Notes: generated by a model not told the origin, from the sequence alone. DNA of 64,000 nt from Cruorifilaria tuberocauda (GCA_013365365.1 JABVXU010000179.1:1-64000); one strand, 5' to 3'. Positions 23,601 to 37,000 are shown, counted from the first letter of the stretch. Translations and numbers: made by a program.

Positions 23601-26600
23601 CTCGCGAAATATTTCACTTTTTATTTTAAATTTTCCAAAAATTAAAAACAAGATTAAGATTAACTCTTACTTATAAGAAAAATGAGCTTAATTATTGGCT
23701 AGTTTTGTTTCTTTCTCTAATTTAAAAATTAACTTAGAACTTAATATTCAAATTTATATTTGAAATTTAAAAGGACAGAAATTTAATTAATGAAAAATGT
23801 GCAGCAGCGATCAGCCGAATGTACGTGTAATTAGCAGAAGCGCACGTGATACGATTAAAATGTTCAACAGTATTGCTAGTGAAACAAAGGAAAAGCTTGA
23901 CAAGTAAGCTTTGAGGGTTATTTGTTTTTTATTTCTTGTTTATCTAAACTGAAATTCTTCCAAAATAACTTCCACTTTTTTTTAAATTCTTTGTCGAGTG
24001 ATCATCAAATTATCATTAATTTAACAAATTTGTCATCAAATTATCATTAATTTAACAAATTTTAAAAATCATGCTGAAATTTCGTTGATATTTGTTTATT
24101 ATCATTTTTTTTTAAAAAATATTCTAGAATTAGCCAGCATTTTTTAAGGATTTAAAGGATTTTACGGATCAAATTAATGCTGACAAGTTTCATTTCCATT
24201 TTTTGTTTAAAATTATATTATCAATTTTCAATATATCAATATCAATTTTATCTGATACTACTAATTGAATAATTCCACTTAGTTATTTTCTTTAATTTAG
24301 CAATTTCCTTCATTTATGAATGAAAAATCTTTTTAGAAATCCATTTTCATCAACGTATACTGTACCTAAGTACGATACAGGTGCGCGAGATTACGGTCGA
24401 CCAACACATGGATCGAAAACAGAAGCACGTGGTATTAAAGCTGGTTTGTTTTAATCCATATAATATTAGTTAGAGTAAAACGAGTAAGATGTTTGATTCT
24501 AGGTTATAATTTAGAAGTAAAATTATAATTCTATAACTCTAACTTTATTACTATTTCAGGTCATATTTGAATATTTTAATAATTCAATTTATGTTTGAAT
24601 TTTATGCAAATTTTCAGGTGATTATGTAATGCGTGAAGTATTATTTTTATGTGAAGTGATAAATACACATGCAGAAGGTGAACCACCAAATCGAATCATC
24701 CGATTTGGTCCATTGTTCTATATCTATGCACATTACTCGGATAAAGTAAAGCATTTCAAAAATAGTATAATTAAGATTTTAAATTATGATAAAATTAATT
24801 CAAAGAAAACGATCTGATACTAAATTGTATATAAATGATGATTTAACAGAATTTAAATCTATTTGGTTAAGCTTTTCGAAGTTTTAATTGTTGCAAACAT
24901 ACTTTTTAAATGTATTTAAGCTGTTAATTTGAACTTTAGCATAGTTTAGTGCAACTATACTTTCTAAATGTATTTAAGATATTATTTTAACCAGTTGAGA
25001 TTGTTCTAAGAATGCTAGCTAGTTCTAAATATACTAACATATGCTACCCACTATTCGTGCCGCAGTAACTGATATAAATTTTGATCTGAAATAAATCAGC
25101 AGAGAAACAGGATTTTAAAAAAAAATTGAGTAAAAGAATCAGAAAAAAAAATGACGAAAAAAAAAGAATGATAGAAAAGACTAAAGAATATTTGAAGAAA
25201 ATAAACTAAGATAAAAAATAGAATAAAATATAAAATATCAGAATGTAAAATATAAAATATAATATAAATATAAAATATTAAATATAAAATTAAATATAAA
25301 ATATCAAAAAATAAATTTGCTAAAAGAGAAATTTCAATTTCGATGAAATTCATTTATCGTTGCTTAGTTTATCAATTGCAGTTGGTTGGAATGTTAATTC
25401 GAGCTCGAAAATATAAGTTAGTGGATTTTGACGGTGAAATGTTGTATCAGAGGCAGGATGATGATAAGATTATCCGTTTGCTAAAACCAATCGAAGAAAT
25501 ACGGAAACTTGAACCATCTGGTGATCCGGTAAATTGTATTTCTGTTACCAGTAATTCGAAATGATTTTTTCCTATTGTTGTTTTGATTTAAATTTATCAG
25601 GTGTCAAATTGATATCTTCTAATTCGTTTTGCAAATCGGGTGTTTCGAAGGATATGTATTTTTGATTTTGTTTATAATAATTAATTTTCATGCAATAAAA
25701 CTCTTCAAATGTATTAAATTGCAACATTTTACGGATAGTAGCAAAAACCGGAAGAGAAATAATGTATAGCTAAACTTTCAGATACGGAATTATGCCATTC
25801 CGGTATCTGAGATTTAACTATACATAAAAACCGCATTTAAATCAAGACTGTTGACGGTTTTGTCGGATTTTGGATGAGTTGACGTGGAAATCGATCACAT
25901 CATTTCATCCTAATTAATGCACTTTTAAAAATTCAGGAATTTCAATTTAAATTAACTTTTCGCAATTAAATAATTTAAAAAATAATTAAAATCGTATAAT
26001 TAAAAAATCTTCTAATGTGCCTAAACTCTAATTTATATTTTAAAGCTTACGGAATTTAAAATCCTTGCAATGAGCACAATAGCTTTGAATAATTAAACTG
26101 AATTTATAAATAATTTAAAATTAGATTTGCATATTAACAATTAACAAGCGTTAATCAAACGGGAAATATGCGCTAAACTACCAGTAAGTGTCAGTTTCAG
26201 GAGAAGCGGAAAAAGTGTTCGGTTGGTTTTCATTTCCGTTCTCCACAAGCAACTGTTTAAACTGAATTTGATATATTGGGAAATGAAAAAAGAGCTTTGT
26301 CGAAAGTTGTATAGTGATTTATCATTGATTAGATTATAAATCAGCTTAACAAAGTTATTTGTCGATACCGAGGAATGAATATACTACTGTTACTCAGGTA
26401 TATTCAGGTAAAACAGAACTGAAGCTTTTAAATTTGATTTGAAAAAGTTAATCGAATCTTTTGAATTTGATAAAATAATAGCCCGAATCTTTGTTTGGAA
26501 ATTGGAAACCATAATTGGAACTAAAATTGTAATCACTGGAAAATTTTAGGTAAAATAATTAATAGAAACGAGTACAAAGAATTAAATGAGCAAGACGATT

Positions 26601-29600
26601 TATCGATTTAATATTCCTAATTAATTTATTCTAATTAACAATTCTATCGTTTCAGTTGAAAATTGAAATTAAGAAAATTCTAGAAATTTTACAATTTGTC
26701 TCTTTACGCGGTTTCCTAATTATTTCACTAAATTTAAATAATTCAAAAATTTCGTTACAGTTTCTGTGAAATTTTGCTACACCTAAAAGCATATAATTAC
26801 CTGATGGAATCGCAATATAATTTTTATCAATTAAAATTGGGTAAGGAATGCAAAGATTTTTTTTAATCAATCAATTAATCATACGATAATTAATTAATTG
26901 CTCTTATATTTGTATTATACCAATCGTAACACAATACTGTCTTACAGTATCTTACAGAAGATCTTACAGTATTTTTCCTTACGAAACCTTACGTTTCTTC
27001 TCGCAGGAAAATGAAATGTAAGATACCGTAATAATATCATTTCATCAATATCATCCACAAATTCATTGATAAACCAATTGATAATTATTTCAACTTAGAT
27101 AATTCAACTTAAATAATTCAACCTTTATTCAACTTTCAACGTTCAGGTAATTCAACTTAGATATCTCAAGATAATGAAAATCTCTAGAAATTCCTACTCA
27201 TCTCGTAACAATATCATGCATAACTCAGCGTATAGTAAACAACTTTTAGTGATGGATATTACTAAGTTTATTTACTTACGACTTACCTTATAAGAATCCC
27301 ATTTAACAGTATTTCTTTACTTTTTTAAAATCATCCTACCTTAACCGTTACCGTATTTTAAGGTAGTTTGATACAAATACCAAACATGGTTATGTTAAAA
27401 CTTACTGATTGCATGTGGTATTATTTAAGTTACATACTTCAAATACTGAATCAGTAAGATTAATAACAATCAATAACATATCTATATAACTTGTGATAGC
27501 TTATTGACTATTAATTGATAATTAATCATTTTAAATTTTTGGTAAAGTTTATTTTTGAGGAACTGAGAATTCTTAGTACTTTAAATATTAGCATATACGA
27601 ATTATTATTATAAATAAAATTTCAGTAATTCGTGAGATTTCCTTTTCTAGGATTATAATTGCAGGTTTGCCAGGTACAGCCAATAGTGAAGTTTCACAAG
27701 GACAATTTGATAAATTAATTTTACCAGCTGCTACCAATGATTATTTGGATGCTGTTGTCACATATGTCGAGTGTAAACTATGATAATTAATTATTTCTAA
27801 AGAATTTTACAAATTATTTAATTTAAATTTATCAATGCAACTATTTGTTTACAATAATTGTTTGCAGCTTGGACTACAGTTCATGTACAGTTATTGGATG
27901 CATATAGTATACTATCAGGTTTACAAAAACATCTGAAACAAATATACCGTACCACTGTATCACTATCAAATCCTGTCTCAGGTTATCTAATAAGATTAAT
28001 TAGATCCTTATCACTGCATCAATATCAAATCCTATTTCAGGTTATCTAATCAAATTAATTAGATCGAAATTCTAAAAAATGAAAAAAAACAGTAGTAGCA
28101 AATTAAATATTTTAAAACTTCATAATTTCCATTCAATCCAAAAAAAGAGAAAAAGACAATTGAAAAAGTATTGAATCGTATTATTGTAATACAGTAATAG
28201 CAGAAGAAGGAAGAAAGGTTGAATTAATCATCTGAATTTTTGTATAAATATGAAAAAAAAAATGTAAAGTAATGTTTTGTTGGAAAGCTTACAGGTTTAG
28301 CTGGAATTATGAAATATGGTTTACAAAATGAATATTACCGAATACTTATTATCAAACGTATCAATCCAACATTAATACTTGTAAGTTGAATTTAAGAAAG
28401 TAACATGAATATCGGGATAATTTTAAGAATTCAAATTGAATTCTTTCCATTATAATATTGATATTATATATGATAACACTCGTCTCAATCTGCTATTTAT
28501 CATGGCTAAAAAAGTTTTATATTGTGATTAAAATTTTTAATCAAACTATCTGACAGAGATATAAAATACAATTTTTATAATAGCTGATTGATTTCATGTT
28601 ATCTACCTAAAATGCCACGAATATCAAAGTTTGTGAGCTTTCTGATGCATGATTGATTTCGATCATCGAGATGTCTGTTTAAATCAATACAGCAAAACTG
28701 ATAGAGTAGGAAAAAGCTAATTGATATTTTAGCATTCTTTTTTTTATGATACTGATAGCGTTTATCATCTAAGCTTTAGTAATCAAGATTAATGAGAGGA
28801 CGGAAAATCGCTGTACCAAATTTTAAGTCATCCTATATTTCACTTCAAATTCTCTAAACCGAATTTAGAACACGGATCCGGAATATTTAATCATTTGTGA
28901 TAGTGATTAACATCTCTCTTTTTCTTAACATCTCTCTTTTATTCCTTATCAAATTTTCATTCTACTTTTCTTTACTTCTTTACTTCACTCTTTACTTTAC
29001 TCTCTACTTTGCTCTTTGCTCTTTACTTTACTCTTTGCTTTACTTTACTCTTCACTTTACTCTCTACTTTTACTTTATCCTTTTTCGCTATTCAATCTCT
29101 TTTAATCGTCATCCAACAAAACTTTGGCGATTCTTTTAATTATAGATAGAAATATGAGCTAAAAAAGCATTAATTAACATTTAATTATCAAATATCTACC
29201 TGTAAATAAATTTAAGCACGACATTTTTAAGGTACGATTTGTCGATTTCGGTTACACGGATGTTGTAATAAAGCAGCTAATCCATCCATTATCAAAAAAT
29301 TTAATTAAATTACCTGGTCTGTTTAATTTTCAATGGCTAATGTTATTTTAAATTTAATTTAATTTAATTAAAAAAATTTGAAGGTAAATTTAATTAAAAA
29401 TTTACCTTTGGTTTGTAATAAATTTCAACCAGTCGATTTTCTTACATTGAAGTATAGGCAAAGTATAGTTTAACTTTATCAAATAATCATTCAAGACTTC
29501 AAATGATGGAAATTGTAAGAAAAAGAGAACTAATTTTACAGCACAAGCATTTCCGATACATATGGAATTGAAAGATGGCGTAGCAGGTCTGATGTCGTTC

Positions 29601-30927
29601 AAGCATTTCCGGAAATATTTGACAAATGCGCAAGTTACCGTTCAATTAGGTTTATCAGTTTTTGAAAGCTTTGTCTATTGATATCGTATCAGTTTAGAAT
29701 GTGATAATGAAAGAAAGAATTAAATAATTTTAATATAATTTTTACATTTATATAATTAAGCAATTTTAATTAATTTTTAAAAATTTTTTGAAAAATTAAA
29801 AATTTCAATTGAAATTAATAATTTAAATATTTGGTAGTAACAATTGAGGAATTGATTCAATTTCAAGTATTTAAATAGCTGATTATTGTTTACTTTATCA
29901 TCCTTCGATTTCAATTAAACTCACGATAGCTTTCTTAGCAGTCTTTTCTATTAATTGAAATTATGAAATTGATTTCGAATTTTGAAAATAATTATTTTCA
30001 AAAATTTGTCCCGGAAAATATCTACTGTAAATTTTCTGGTTCAAAAACTCAAAATCCGGAAATATCTGGAAAAAACTACTGATATTATTAGACGTAAACA
30101 GTTCATTACACATGTTATCTTCTGCAAAATTATTGATTCAAAAAGAAATTAGAACTTGAGAAAACCTAAAATAAGAAATAAGATTGATTTACGAATGATA
30201 ATTTATTTCCGGAAAAAAATATACAGGTAATAAAGTTGTGAATAATTCCTTTATGGGTGTTCTATATCTAACTGATAAAAACAATAAATGGTATTCGATG
30301 AATGAAGCAGTCGTATCAAAGATTTCCATCAAAAAGTATTTATTTAAATTGTTTGTTAAAATTGAAATGTTTCAGCGCGCCATTCAAACAAATTAAAATT
30401 GCGGAAAAGAGAGTATATAAGATAAGATACCTGATAAATATATAATCCAGGTGAAACAAAAAACATTAACTTAAAATAACAATTGTTTTAGAAGTAACTG
30501 TCTAAATTATATTTTTCTAACTCTAAATTATACAAATGATAATAAATGATGATTTTAAAAACAAGTTGAGTATTTAAATCTTCTATGCTTTATAAGTTAT
30601 TTTTTGTTTTTAATCAAAGACCTCAAATCTTCTTAACTTTTAACTGGTGTAAGTAATTCCAACATATTACTAAAATTTTAAAACTTATTTTTAAAACTAT
30701 CATTTCTTTTTCAAAAATATATTTTAATATATACTGTAATCAATATCAAAATTGTTCAAATAAGATCAATCATCATGACTTAATCTAGATTGTTGATAAA
30801 TGATAATGATAATGCAAGCGAAGGAGTGATCGTTAGTATCAGTCAAGATCCTGATAAACAACCAGTGGATATAGCACTGAAACCAATCGAAACAATTGGT
30901 AAATTCTCGAAATGCCGAAATAAATAA
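20647..30927 (+). CDS. Tudor-domain protein (isoform a, 458 residues)
   Basis: Thirteen phase-matched exons: 20647-20765, 23348-23446, 23805-23903, 24337-24443, 24618-24745, 25382-25520, 27665-27772, 27868-27918, 28295-28380, 29232-29316, 29542-29649, 30227-30335, 30789-30927 (TAA); total 1377 nt. The N-terminus (~140 residues) is polar and Ser/Asn-rich. A first folded module holds GPLFYIYAHYSDK, VGMLIRARKYKLVDF and GEMLYQR. A second, clear Tudor domain from about residue 270 has YVESWTTVHVQLLDA, VRFVDFGYTDVVI and KLPGLAQAFPIHMEL, matching the Tudor pattern V.FVDYG with the following LP..A. Tudor domains bind methylated arginine or lysine and in worms commonly act in germ granules and small-RNA pathways; a role like EKL-1, RSD-6 or SIMR-1 is inference. 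Exon 3 has a tandem CAGCAG acceptor giving a one-residue difference. The AATAAA signals directly after the stop fit the 3' end. Confidence 0.88.
21040..21060 (+). repeat. (TC)n microsatellite in Tudor intron 1
   Basis: About ten CT units in the first intron of isoform a. Confidence 0.85.
21801..22052 (+). repeat. TATCATT-rich tandem repeat
   Basis: Three to four diverged copies of a block reading TTATCATTCATTATCATTTCTTCTATTATCAT, two of them nearly identical at about 21960-22050. It lies in the long intron between the two alternative first exons of the Tudor gene. Confidence 0.8.
22752..22906 (+). CDS. Alternative first coding exon of the Tudor gene (isoform b)
   Basis: Starts at ATG and reads 51 codons plus two bases before a GTATGG donor. 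No AG acceptor in open frame precedes the ATG, so it is a first exon rather than an internal one. It ends in phase 2, exactly like the exon at 20647-20765, so either can splice to 23348. It would give a 470-residue isoform. Its product carries a basic motif (RSVGRRETARDAINFF) echoed in exon 23805-23903 (RVISRSARDTIKMF), so it looks like real coding sequence related to its neighbours. Confidence 0.68.
22947..23285 (+). repeat. Tandem duplication of about 160 bp
   Basis: Two consecutive diverged copies, each with TTACTTCTTACTCATAA-like starts, GATTAAGCTTAATACTTAC-like centres and ATTTAAAAATTTCATTTTCAAT ends; a third partial copy is at about 23650-23735. It follows immediately after the alternative first exon of the Tudor gene and partly covers the start of its intron. 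Confidence 0.75.
25205..25312 (+). repeat. AAAATATA low-complexity tract
   Basis: Repeated ATAAAATATAAAATAT words immediately upstream of the acceptor of exon 25382. The long minus frame across it (25096-25353) is an artefact of this composition. Confidence 0.75.
25764..25823. repeat. 60-nt imperfect inverted repeat (hairpin) in Tudor intron
   Basis: The left arm 25764-25790 (GTATAGCTAAAC, then CAGATACGGAAT) is nearly complementary to the right arm 25797-25823 (ATTCCGGTATCTGAG, then TTTAACTATAC), with a 6-nt loop TATGCC and only a few mismatches or bulges. The size is that of a pre-miRNA or a very small MITE. It lies 243 nt after the donor of exon 25382-25520 in a 2.1-kb intron. Confidence 0.6.
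27959..28066 (+). repeat. Direct duplication of about 50 bp in Tudor intron
   Basis: Two copies about 59 bp apart of a segment containing TCAAATCCT, CAGGTTATCTAAT and ATTAATTAGATC, about 88% alike. Each carries a decoy TTTCAG/GTTATC splice-like site just after the real donor at 27918. Confidence 0.8.
28960..29081 (+). repeat. CTTTACT-rich pyrimidine tract
   Basis: Repeated CTTTACTTTACTCT and CTTTGCTCTTTACT units with near-complete strand asymmetry, in the intron before exon 29232. Confidence 0.8.
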
Positions 30928-30950
30928 TCGCCTGAGGGAAATGTTGATAA

Positions 30951-30973
30951 AATAAAGAATAAATAGCAATAAA
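30951..30973 (+). terminator. Three AATAAA polyadenylation signals after the Tudor gene
   Basis: AATAAA occurs at 30951-30956, 30958-30963 and 30968-30973, 24-46 nt after the stop codon and 125 nt before the next ATG. This implies a very short 3' UTR. Confidence 0.55.
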
Positions 30974-31097
30974 AGGAAAAGCGCCAAGTTGAATTTGCAG
31001 TAAACAGCACTGATTAGATAACGATAGTAATGATGATAACAGTGTTAATGATAGTATGTTCATTCTTATCAATTATGAAAATGCAATAAATTAAATT

Positions 31098-33471
31098 ATG
31101 ATAGATGAGGAGGATAAGGAAGCGAGCTTGAATGGTCTACGAACATTTCATGAGAAGCTGCAAAGGAAACTGCGAAAAAATTCCATTCTATCCGAAAATA
31201 GTGACGACAGTAAAGGTAAATTAATTTAACTTAATATTAGAATTAAAGTTAAAGTTTTAATATTATCATTGAATTTTCTTCTAATTAAATTCAACAAAAT
31301 TTCCTTTTAATTAAGTGTATATTACATAGTTTGTTTTAGTATTACTTTAGAAAAGTTGATAGTAATTAAAACGAAGATAAACTAGAACTAAAGTTAAAGT
31401 TAATACAGAATTCTTTTTTAATTAAGTATTTCATTTAATGTTATGTAATTTGTTTTAGGATTGCTTTAGGAAAGTTGATATGGATTTAAAACGGTTTAAT
31501 TAGGATTAGTTTTGTATAGCTGACCATAAAAAGATTCTGCCGACTTTAAATTAAGCTTTTTGTATCTGTTAAAGGTCAGAGGTTAGGGATTAGAATGATT
31601 AGAAAAAAAAGCAGGAATGAAAAAAACAAAAAAATTGAAGGTAGAAGAAAAGACAAAAGCATGCAGAAAAAAATTGAGTTAATAATGTGCTTACTAAAAA
31701 ATTATTAAATCATTATGAGTAAGTCGAAAGTAATAAGCACTAAGAATACAAGATGAATAAAGTTATCTTAGGGTGAAAGTAAAGCTGAAAGTAAATCAAA
31801 TATTAAAATTTGATTACTTTAAAAGAACAAATAAAATTCGAATAGGAAAAATAGATTTACTCATAGCTGCATAAAATAGATCATTTTTTTTCTCAAACTT
31901 TTCCAAAAACAAACTTACCATATTATTTTTGTTGTTTACTTCATTAATGCAAAAGTTGATTAAATTATCAGTTTTCAAATATTCAAATAGCAATATGAAG
32001 TTATATCATTAACATGCTGATACGGTGATATTGATTAAATAAAAATGATCACTTTGATAGATGAGCAAGTGATTGCGATTGATCATCAATCACAGCGTAA
32101 TGAAAATAGAAAAACGAAATCAAAGAAGAAATCAAAGCAAAGTGAACCACTCGGAAATCGGGAAAATAATACAAAAATGAAGATGAAATCATCATCTCCT
32201 ATGACTGATTACGTAAATTTGATTACTATTACAATTCAAATTACTATCAGAAACCAAACAGTACTGCTGGATAAAGTAAAAAATATCCATCTGTCATTTC
32301 TATACTTAGGTTTCTTATCCACTTGGTAAAATTTTTTAAAAATTCTACATTTTAATTTCGGACTCAAAATGAACAAAATTAAATTTAGGATGAAAAGCAT
32401 TTCCTTTTTTAAATTTTTTAAATCGTTCCTTTTCAATTACTAACTTATTAAGTAAATTTATTCTTAAAGTTTAAGTTTACGTTTTTAAGTTAAAGTTTTC
32501 CTTTCCTATTCATATTTTGTTATATTTGAGCCATATTAACTTTTATACCTATGATAAACGACAAAAAGTAATCTTACGATACTTCAACAATTTATGATTA
32601 GTTGAAAAACCATGATTACGTAAGATATTAATAGTTATAAATTGTCAAAGAAAAAGTAACTAAAAAATTTTACGCGTCATATATTTAATTACATATATTA
32701 TATACATTTAATTAAAATTACTAATTTATAATTTAATTACAATTAATAATTACAATTATAAATATTCAATAATAGAAATTGAAATTATAATTTGATCATT
32801 CTTATAATATTCTTTTGTAAAGAAATTAATTAAATTAATGATTTATAATCTATAATCGAAAAGGCAGGGAAAATAATCATTTGAAATATTACTTTAACAT
32901 TAAGTTTCTCTATTATTCCATTAAGATAAAGAAAAATGATTGCGTAAAAGTATTATCATTTCATATCAATCATTATCAGTTTTTTATCTAAACTTTTATC
33001 ATTACTTTCCTCTCTTCCATTTCGATATCTTTTTGCTATTTTAGCATCTCCAAATATTACATCCAACATCTTCATATCAAACTAATCCACAAAGTTTGTT
33101 TTTCTTTGTTCCAAAATTTTAATAATTTAGTAAATGGATAAGTGAGACTGAATTGTTTTATAAACTAACGTTTCCGGAAACTTTTTCATATATCCGGAAT
33201 GACCTGAAGATGCTTATGCTAAATCAAACTGAAAATGAAAAATGAGTCCGGCAATAAAGAATGAAAATTTATGAGAGAAACGGAAAAGATAAAGAATATT
33301 TTTATAGTATCATCGTCAAGTTCCGGTAATTTATGGATATGGCTTACAGTTTTAGCAGTTCTGATAACTGTTTTCATGTTCATTGTACTTCTCTTCTTTG
33401 CTCGAAAAGAGAAACGGACTTCATTGTTTGTTAAAAATTTTAATTTAATTTTTCTTCCTGAAATTAATTAA
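31098..33471 (+). CDS. C-terminally membrane-anchored protein, 160 residues
   Basis: Four phase-matched exons: 31098-31215, 32061-32212, 33045-33093, 33308-33471 (TAA), 483 nt in total. The N-terminal ~110 residues are charged and hydrophilic, with acidic MIDEEDKEA, a basic LQRKLRK and a Lys/Ser-rich KTKSKKKSK segment. A serine run (SSSSSGN) then leads into one strong membrane helix (WIWLTVLAVLITVFMFIVLL) and a short basic tail starting ARKEKR. There is no signal peptide, so a tail-anchored type with the bulk in the cytosol is most likely; the positive residues after the helix are also compatible with that of an organelle protein. Family not recognised. The start lies 171 nt after the Tudor stop on the same strand, so co-transcription is possible. 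Confidence 0.66.
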
Positions 33472-34054
33472 TTTAAATTCTACGGTTTATATATTTGTAC
33501 CGAAAGATTTTAACAAAGATGGCAATAATAGAATAAATGAAATTTAGCTTACATTACGATTTTTCAACTTTTCTTAAAGTAATATTTTGATAGTACTGTA
33601 TCGGAGTTCCTTCATTTATAAGTAATGAAATTTAATTTTAATTTTGAGAAGAAAAAGAAATTGATAATTTAAGTGATAAAATTTACTAATTCTTTTAAAT
33701 ATGAATTTAAGCTTATTAAATTTGTTGCTAACTTTATAACTTTCTATTTCGTTTTCTTAAAAATTATTTCTTTCTAGAAAAATGACTGGAAAAGAAAAAG
33801 AATTCAAAAATGATTCCAAGGTTGAATGATTGTTTCTTTCTTTTTCTTAAAGTTATTTTTTTCTTTTCTTTTCTTTTTTTTTTTTGAAGGATAGTGTTGA
33901 AAATTTTTCTGTATGATAAATTCGTAAATTGTTGTAAAAAGGAAAACGAAAAAATGGAAAAGATGAAAAAATATTGATTGATTGCAAAATTGAAATCGAT
34001 AGAATTTAGATTGATCATCCGATTTTCCTCAAAGATCGATTTCATGGATCAACA

Positions 34055-37000
34055 ATGACAAGTCATACTACCAGTAGTAATTCGTGGAAAAATTCTAAGA
34101 ACGAACAATCACCGGCAACTGTCAATAATGGTAGATTAAACGTTGAAGATTTGAGTTCTGTGATCGGCTTAATGGCTTACGGTGATCTGAGGAAGGATAT
34201 TAATAAGAACGTAAGGAGAAGGTATGATAAAATAGGGTTTTACAGGTATTAATTAGTTTACAATAAGTAATGAATTTTCCTTATATAAAGGTCATTTTAT
34301 GGTTTTAGAATGATTTTAAACTCTTTAAACTTTTTTAATGCTTTAATTAGTTACCTATAAAAGTGTAAATAACTTTAAAGATTTGAACTTATAAAAAGTT
34401 ATTGACAGTTATCATAAAATGAACTGGAATACAGATTGTAATTGATTTATTAAGATTGATACCGTGATATTTGCTACAGTTAATTGGATAAACATTGAAT
34501 TTGATTTGATCAAAATGATATCGAAGCTATATTTTGTTACTTTGCGAGAGTTAGCAAAAAATAGACATTTATATCAAACTTTTCAATAGGGAATATTTCA
34601 GAAGTGTTAATTGGCAAATTATAATATGGCTTTTAATCAGACTTTTACTTGTTTACTTTATTTCTTAACAGATAATATTAACGGAAAAACAAATCATGAT
34701 AATTTAGTCATGATTATTTCGAATGATACATTTCTTCAAACTTTATGTTACTTTCTAGAGGTTCCCGTCAACATGCTGGTCGTTCAGTTAGTGAATTCAA
34801 TGCTCCAGCATCATCAACTTTTACTGATTATATCAAGAATACTGAAATGATAGTTAATGATACGGATAGTAGCCTTAACGACCAGGAAGTTCAAGCATGC
34901 TCGGAAAGTTCTTCGAAAACTTCTGAAAGCACTGATAACGATGATTACTCGGATTCCTTTATCAGTAGTAGTCTCGAAACACATAGTGATATCGCAGTAA
35001 AACCGGAAAATTATACGGTTGGGCATTCCTTTTCAATAATTGACGTAAAATTGCAATCGTATTCAGTTTTTTCTTTACTTAAATAGATTTTGTTTTATAT
35101 CGTAAGTAAACTTTAGAACTAAATTTCAGTATTTCAATATCTTCTAACTAGGAGAAAACTCTGACGACTTGAATTGTGAAATCATGCTTAAAATATCTTT
35201 ACGAAGTTGAATTAGAATCAGAATCAGAATCGGAATCAGAATCAAAATCAGAATTAAGAATCAGAATCTTCTGAAAACTTCGGGAAATTTGCAAATTATA
35301 CAATTTACTTTTTTTCTATTCAGCGAGTAATGAACTTTTAAAGTTATTTCCGATCAAAATTGTATTTGGTATTCTGATATTTTTTATAATTCTAATTTTC
35401 AAATTATTATTTGCAAAACACTACATGATAATGAGAAATTATAGATGTAGAGTAACGTAGATAACAAGTTACTTAAAGATTACTACATCTTTTAACAAGT
35501 TACTTAAAGATTACTGCATCTTTTAACAAGTTACTTAAAGATTACTGCATTTCTTACAGAAATATGGGAAAAACGATACAGTGATAAAAATGGATACAAT
35601 AACCGATAATGATGAATCACTTGTCGATGAATCATCGCTAAATTCTACAATTTCGACAAAAAGTGACATTTCGTCTAAAGGAACAGCAAAAAATACAATT
35701 GCGTATGCATTATGCATCATTCATTACTCTTTTTGAATTTCGAAAGTTAAATTTTAATTCATCATTCTTGAGATCCGACCTTTTTCATTTCTGTACAAAG
35801 GCAATTCATTATTGTATTCAATAATTTGACGCAAATTAGTTAATTAAATAAGTTAATTCAACATCAAGCATTAGAGAATTGAATTTTGTAGTTGAAATTT
35901 GTATCCAGGTATTAATTAATCCGCCGATTTATTTATCTTTAAAAAGTAAAAAAAAACGCTTTTCAAAATCCTAAATTAAATTCTATTAATTTTAATAGTA
36001 TGCAGTTCGAAAAACTTGAAATCTTAAATTGCTCCTGCGAATGATTGATACTTACAGCAAATATCCGTATGCGAATTCGATACATTCATCGGATTTCGAA
36101 ATACCTCCTTACTTGAATACTATTCCTACGTCACCCTACAGGTACGATAATATCTGCTAGAATTTTCCCAAGTTTTCCTAATTAAAATTTCATTAATTTA
36201 ATATCGGATCACCACAATGATTGAAGAAATCACAATGTAAACACAAAAAAATATAACATGATTGAATAATTTTTTATAAAACTAGATTAGATAGGACAAG
36301 AATTAAATTTTTCAAAATTTACATAATCCATGTATATCTTTTTAAGCTTATCTATTTATTTTCCTAATCAACGAATTCTTTCATTAATTTCAGAGTTGAC
36401 TATTAAAATTCAAAATGATTAATTAAATAAGCTAAAATCATGTTGGCAATATTTTCTTACAGTCAAATCATTCATGGATCACCAAAGGTATGGGTAAGTT
36501 CACCATTAGTTGATGATATCAGGAAATGGATACCATCGGAATCAGAAAGAACGAATAGCGTACAAGCTCAGAGTAGTAGCAATAAAATCTATTCGGAAAC
36601 CACAGAAAGCTCAACGATTTTATCAAACAGAAGACGAATTCACGGAAGTAATGATAGAATGCAATTAGCATCAACGAATCAATCGGAAGACATATCGAAA
36701 AGATTTTCAGAGGAGACTAGTAGCTATGATAGAGTTACATTAGAATCGTTTTGTCGAACTGAAGACACAAGAAAGTCGGGAAAATGTACATCGATTCTCT
36801 CAACGATTCCGTTAACAAGTCAAAAATCTACTATATCAGAAGGATCGGAAAATACGATTCAGTGTAGTACCGATTTCGAATCATCCTTATCCTATAAGTT
36901 TAACAAAAATCAACAAATCATCGATTTTTTCAATAATTTCGAAAAACCCACTGAATTGTATCAAAGAACAAATGTACTAAATAACTATCCAGAATTATCG

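Noticed and set aside
25096..25353. Minus ORF of Ile/Leu/Phe/Tyr repeats
   Set aside because: It derives from the AAAATATA low-complexity tract and lies antisense in a Tudor intron.
28897..29139. Plus ORF with Leu/Tyr/Phe/Thr repeats
   Set aside because: It is the translation of the CTTTACT pyrimidine tract inside a Tudor intron.
30766..31072. Two minus ORFs at the end of the Tudor gene
   Set aside because: They are the complement of the last Tudor exon (30789-30927), which continues the plus-strand protein in phase.
34611..34850. Plus ORF of 79 codons before exon 2 of the Ser-rich gene
   Set aside because: It overlaps exon 34759-35044 in the wrong frame; the other frame continues in phase with flanking exons.
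35215..35268. Glu-Ser repeat as an exon of the Ser-rich gene
   Set aside because: No GT donor follows before a stop, and the flanking exons already join in phase without it.
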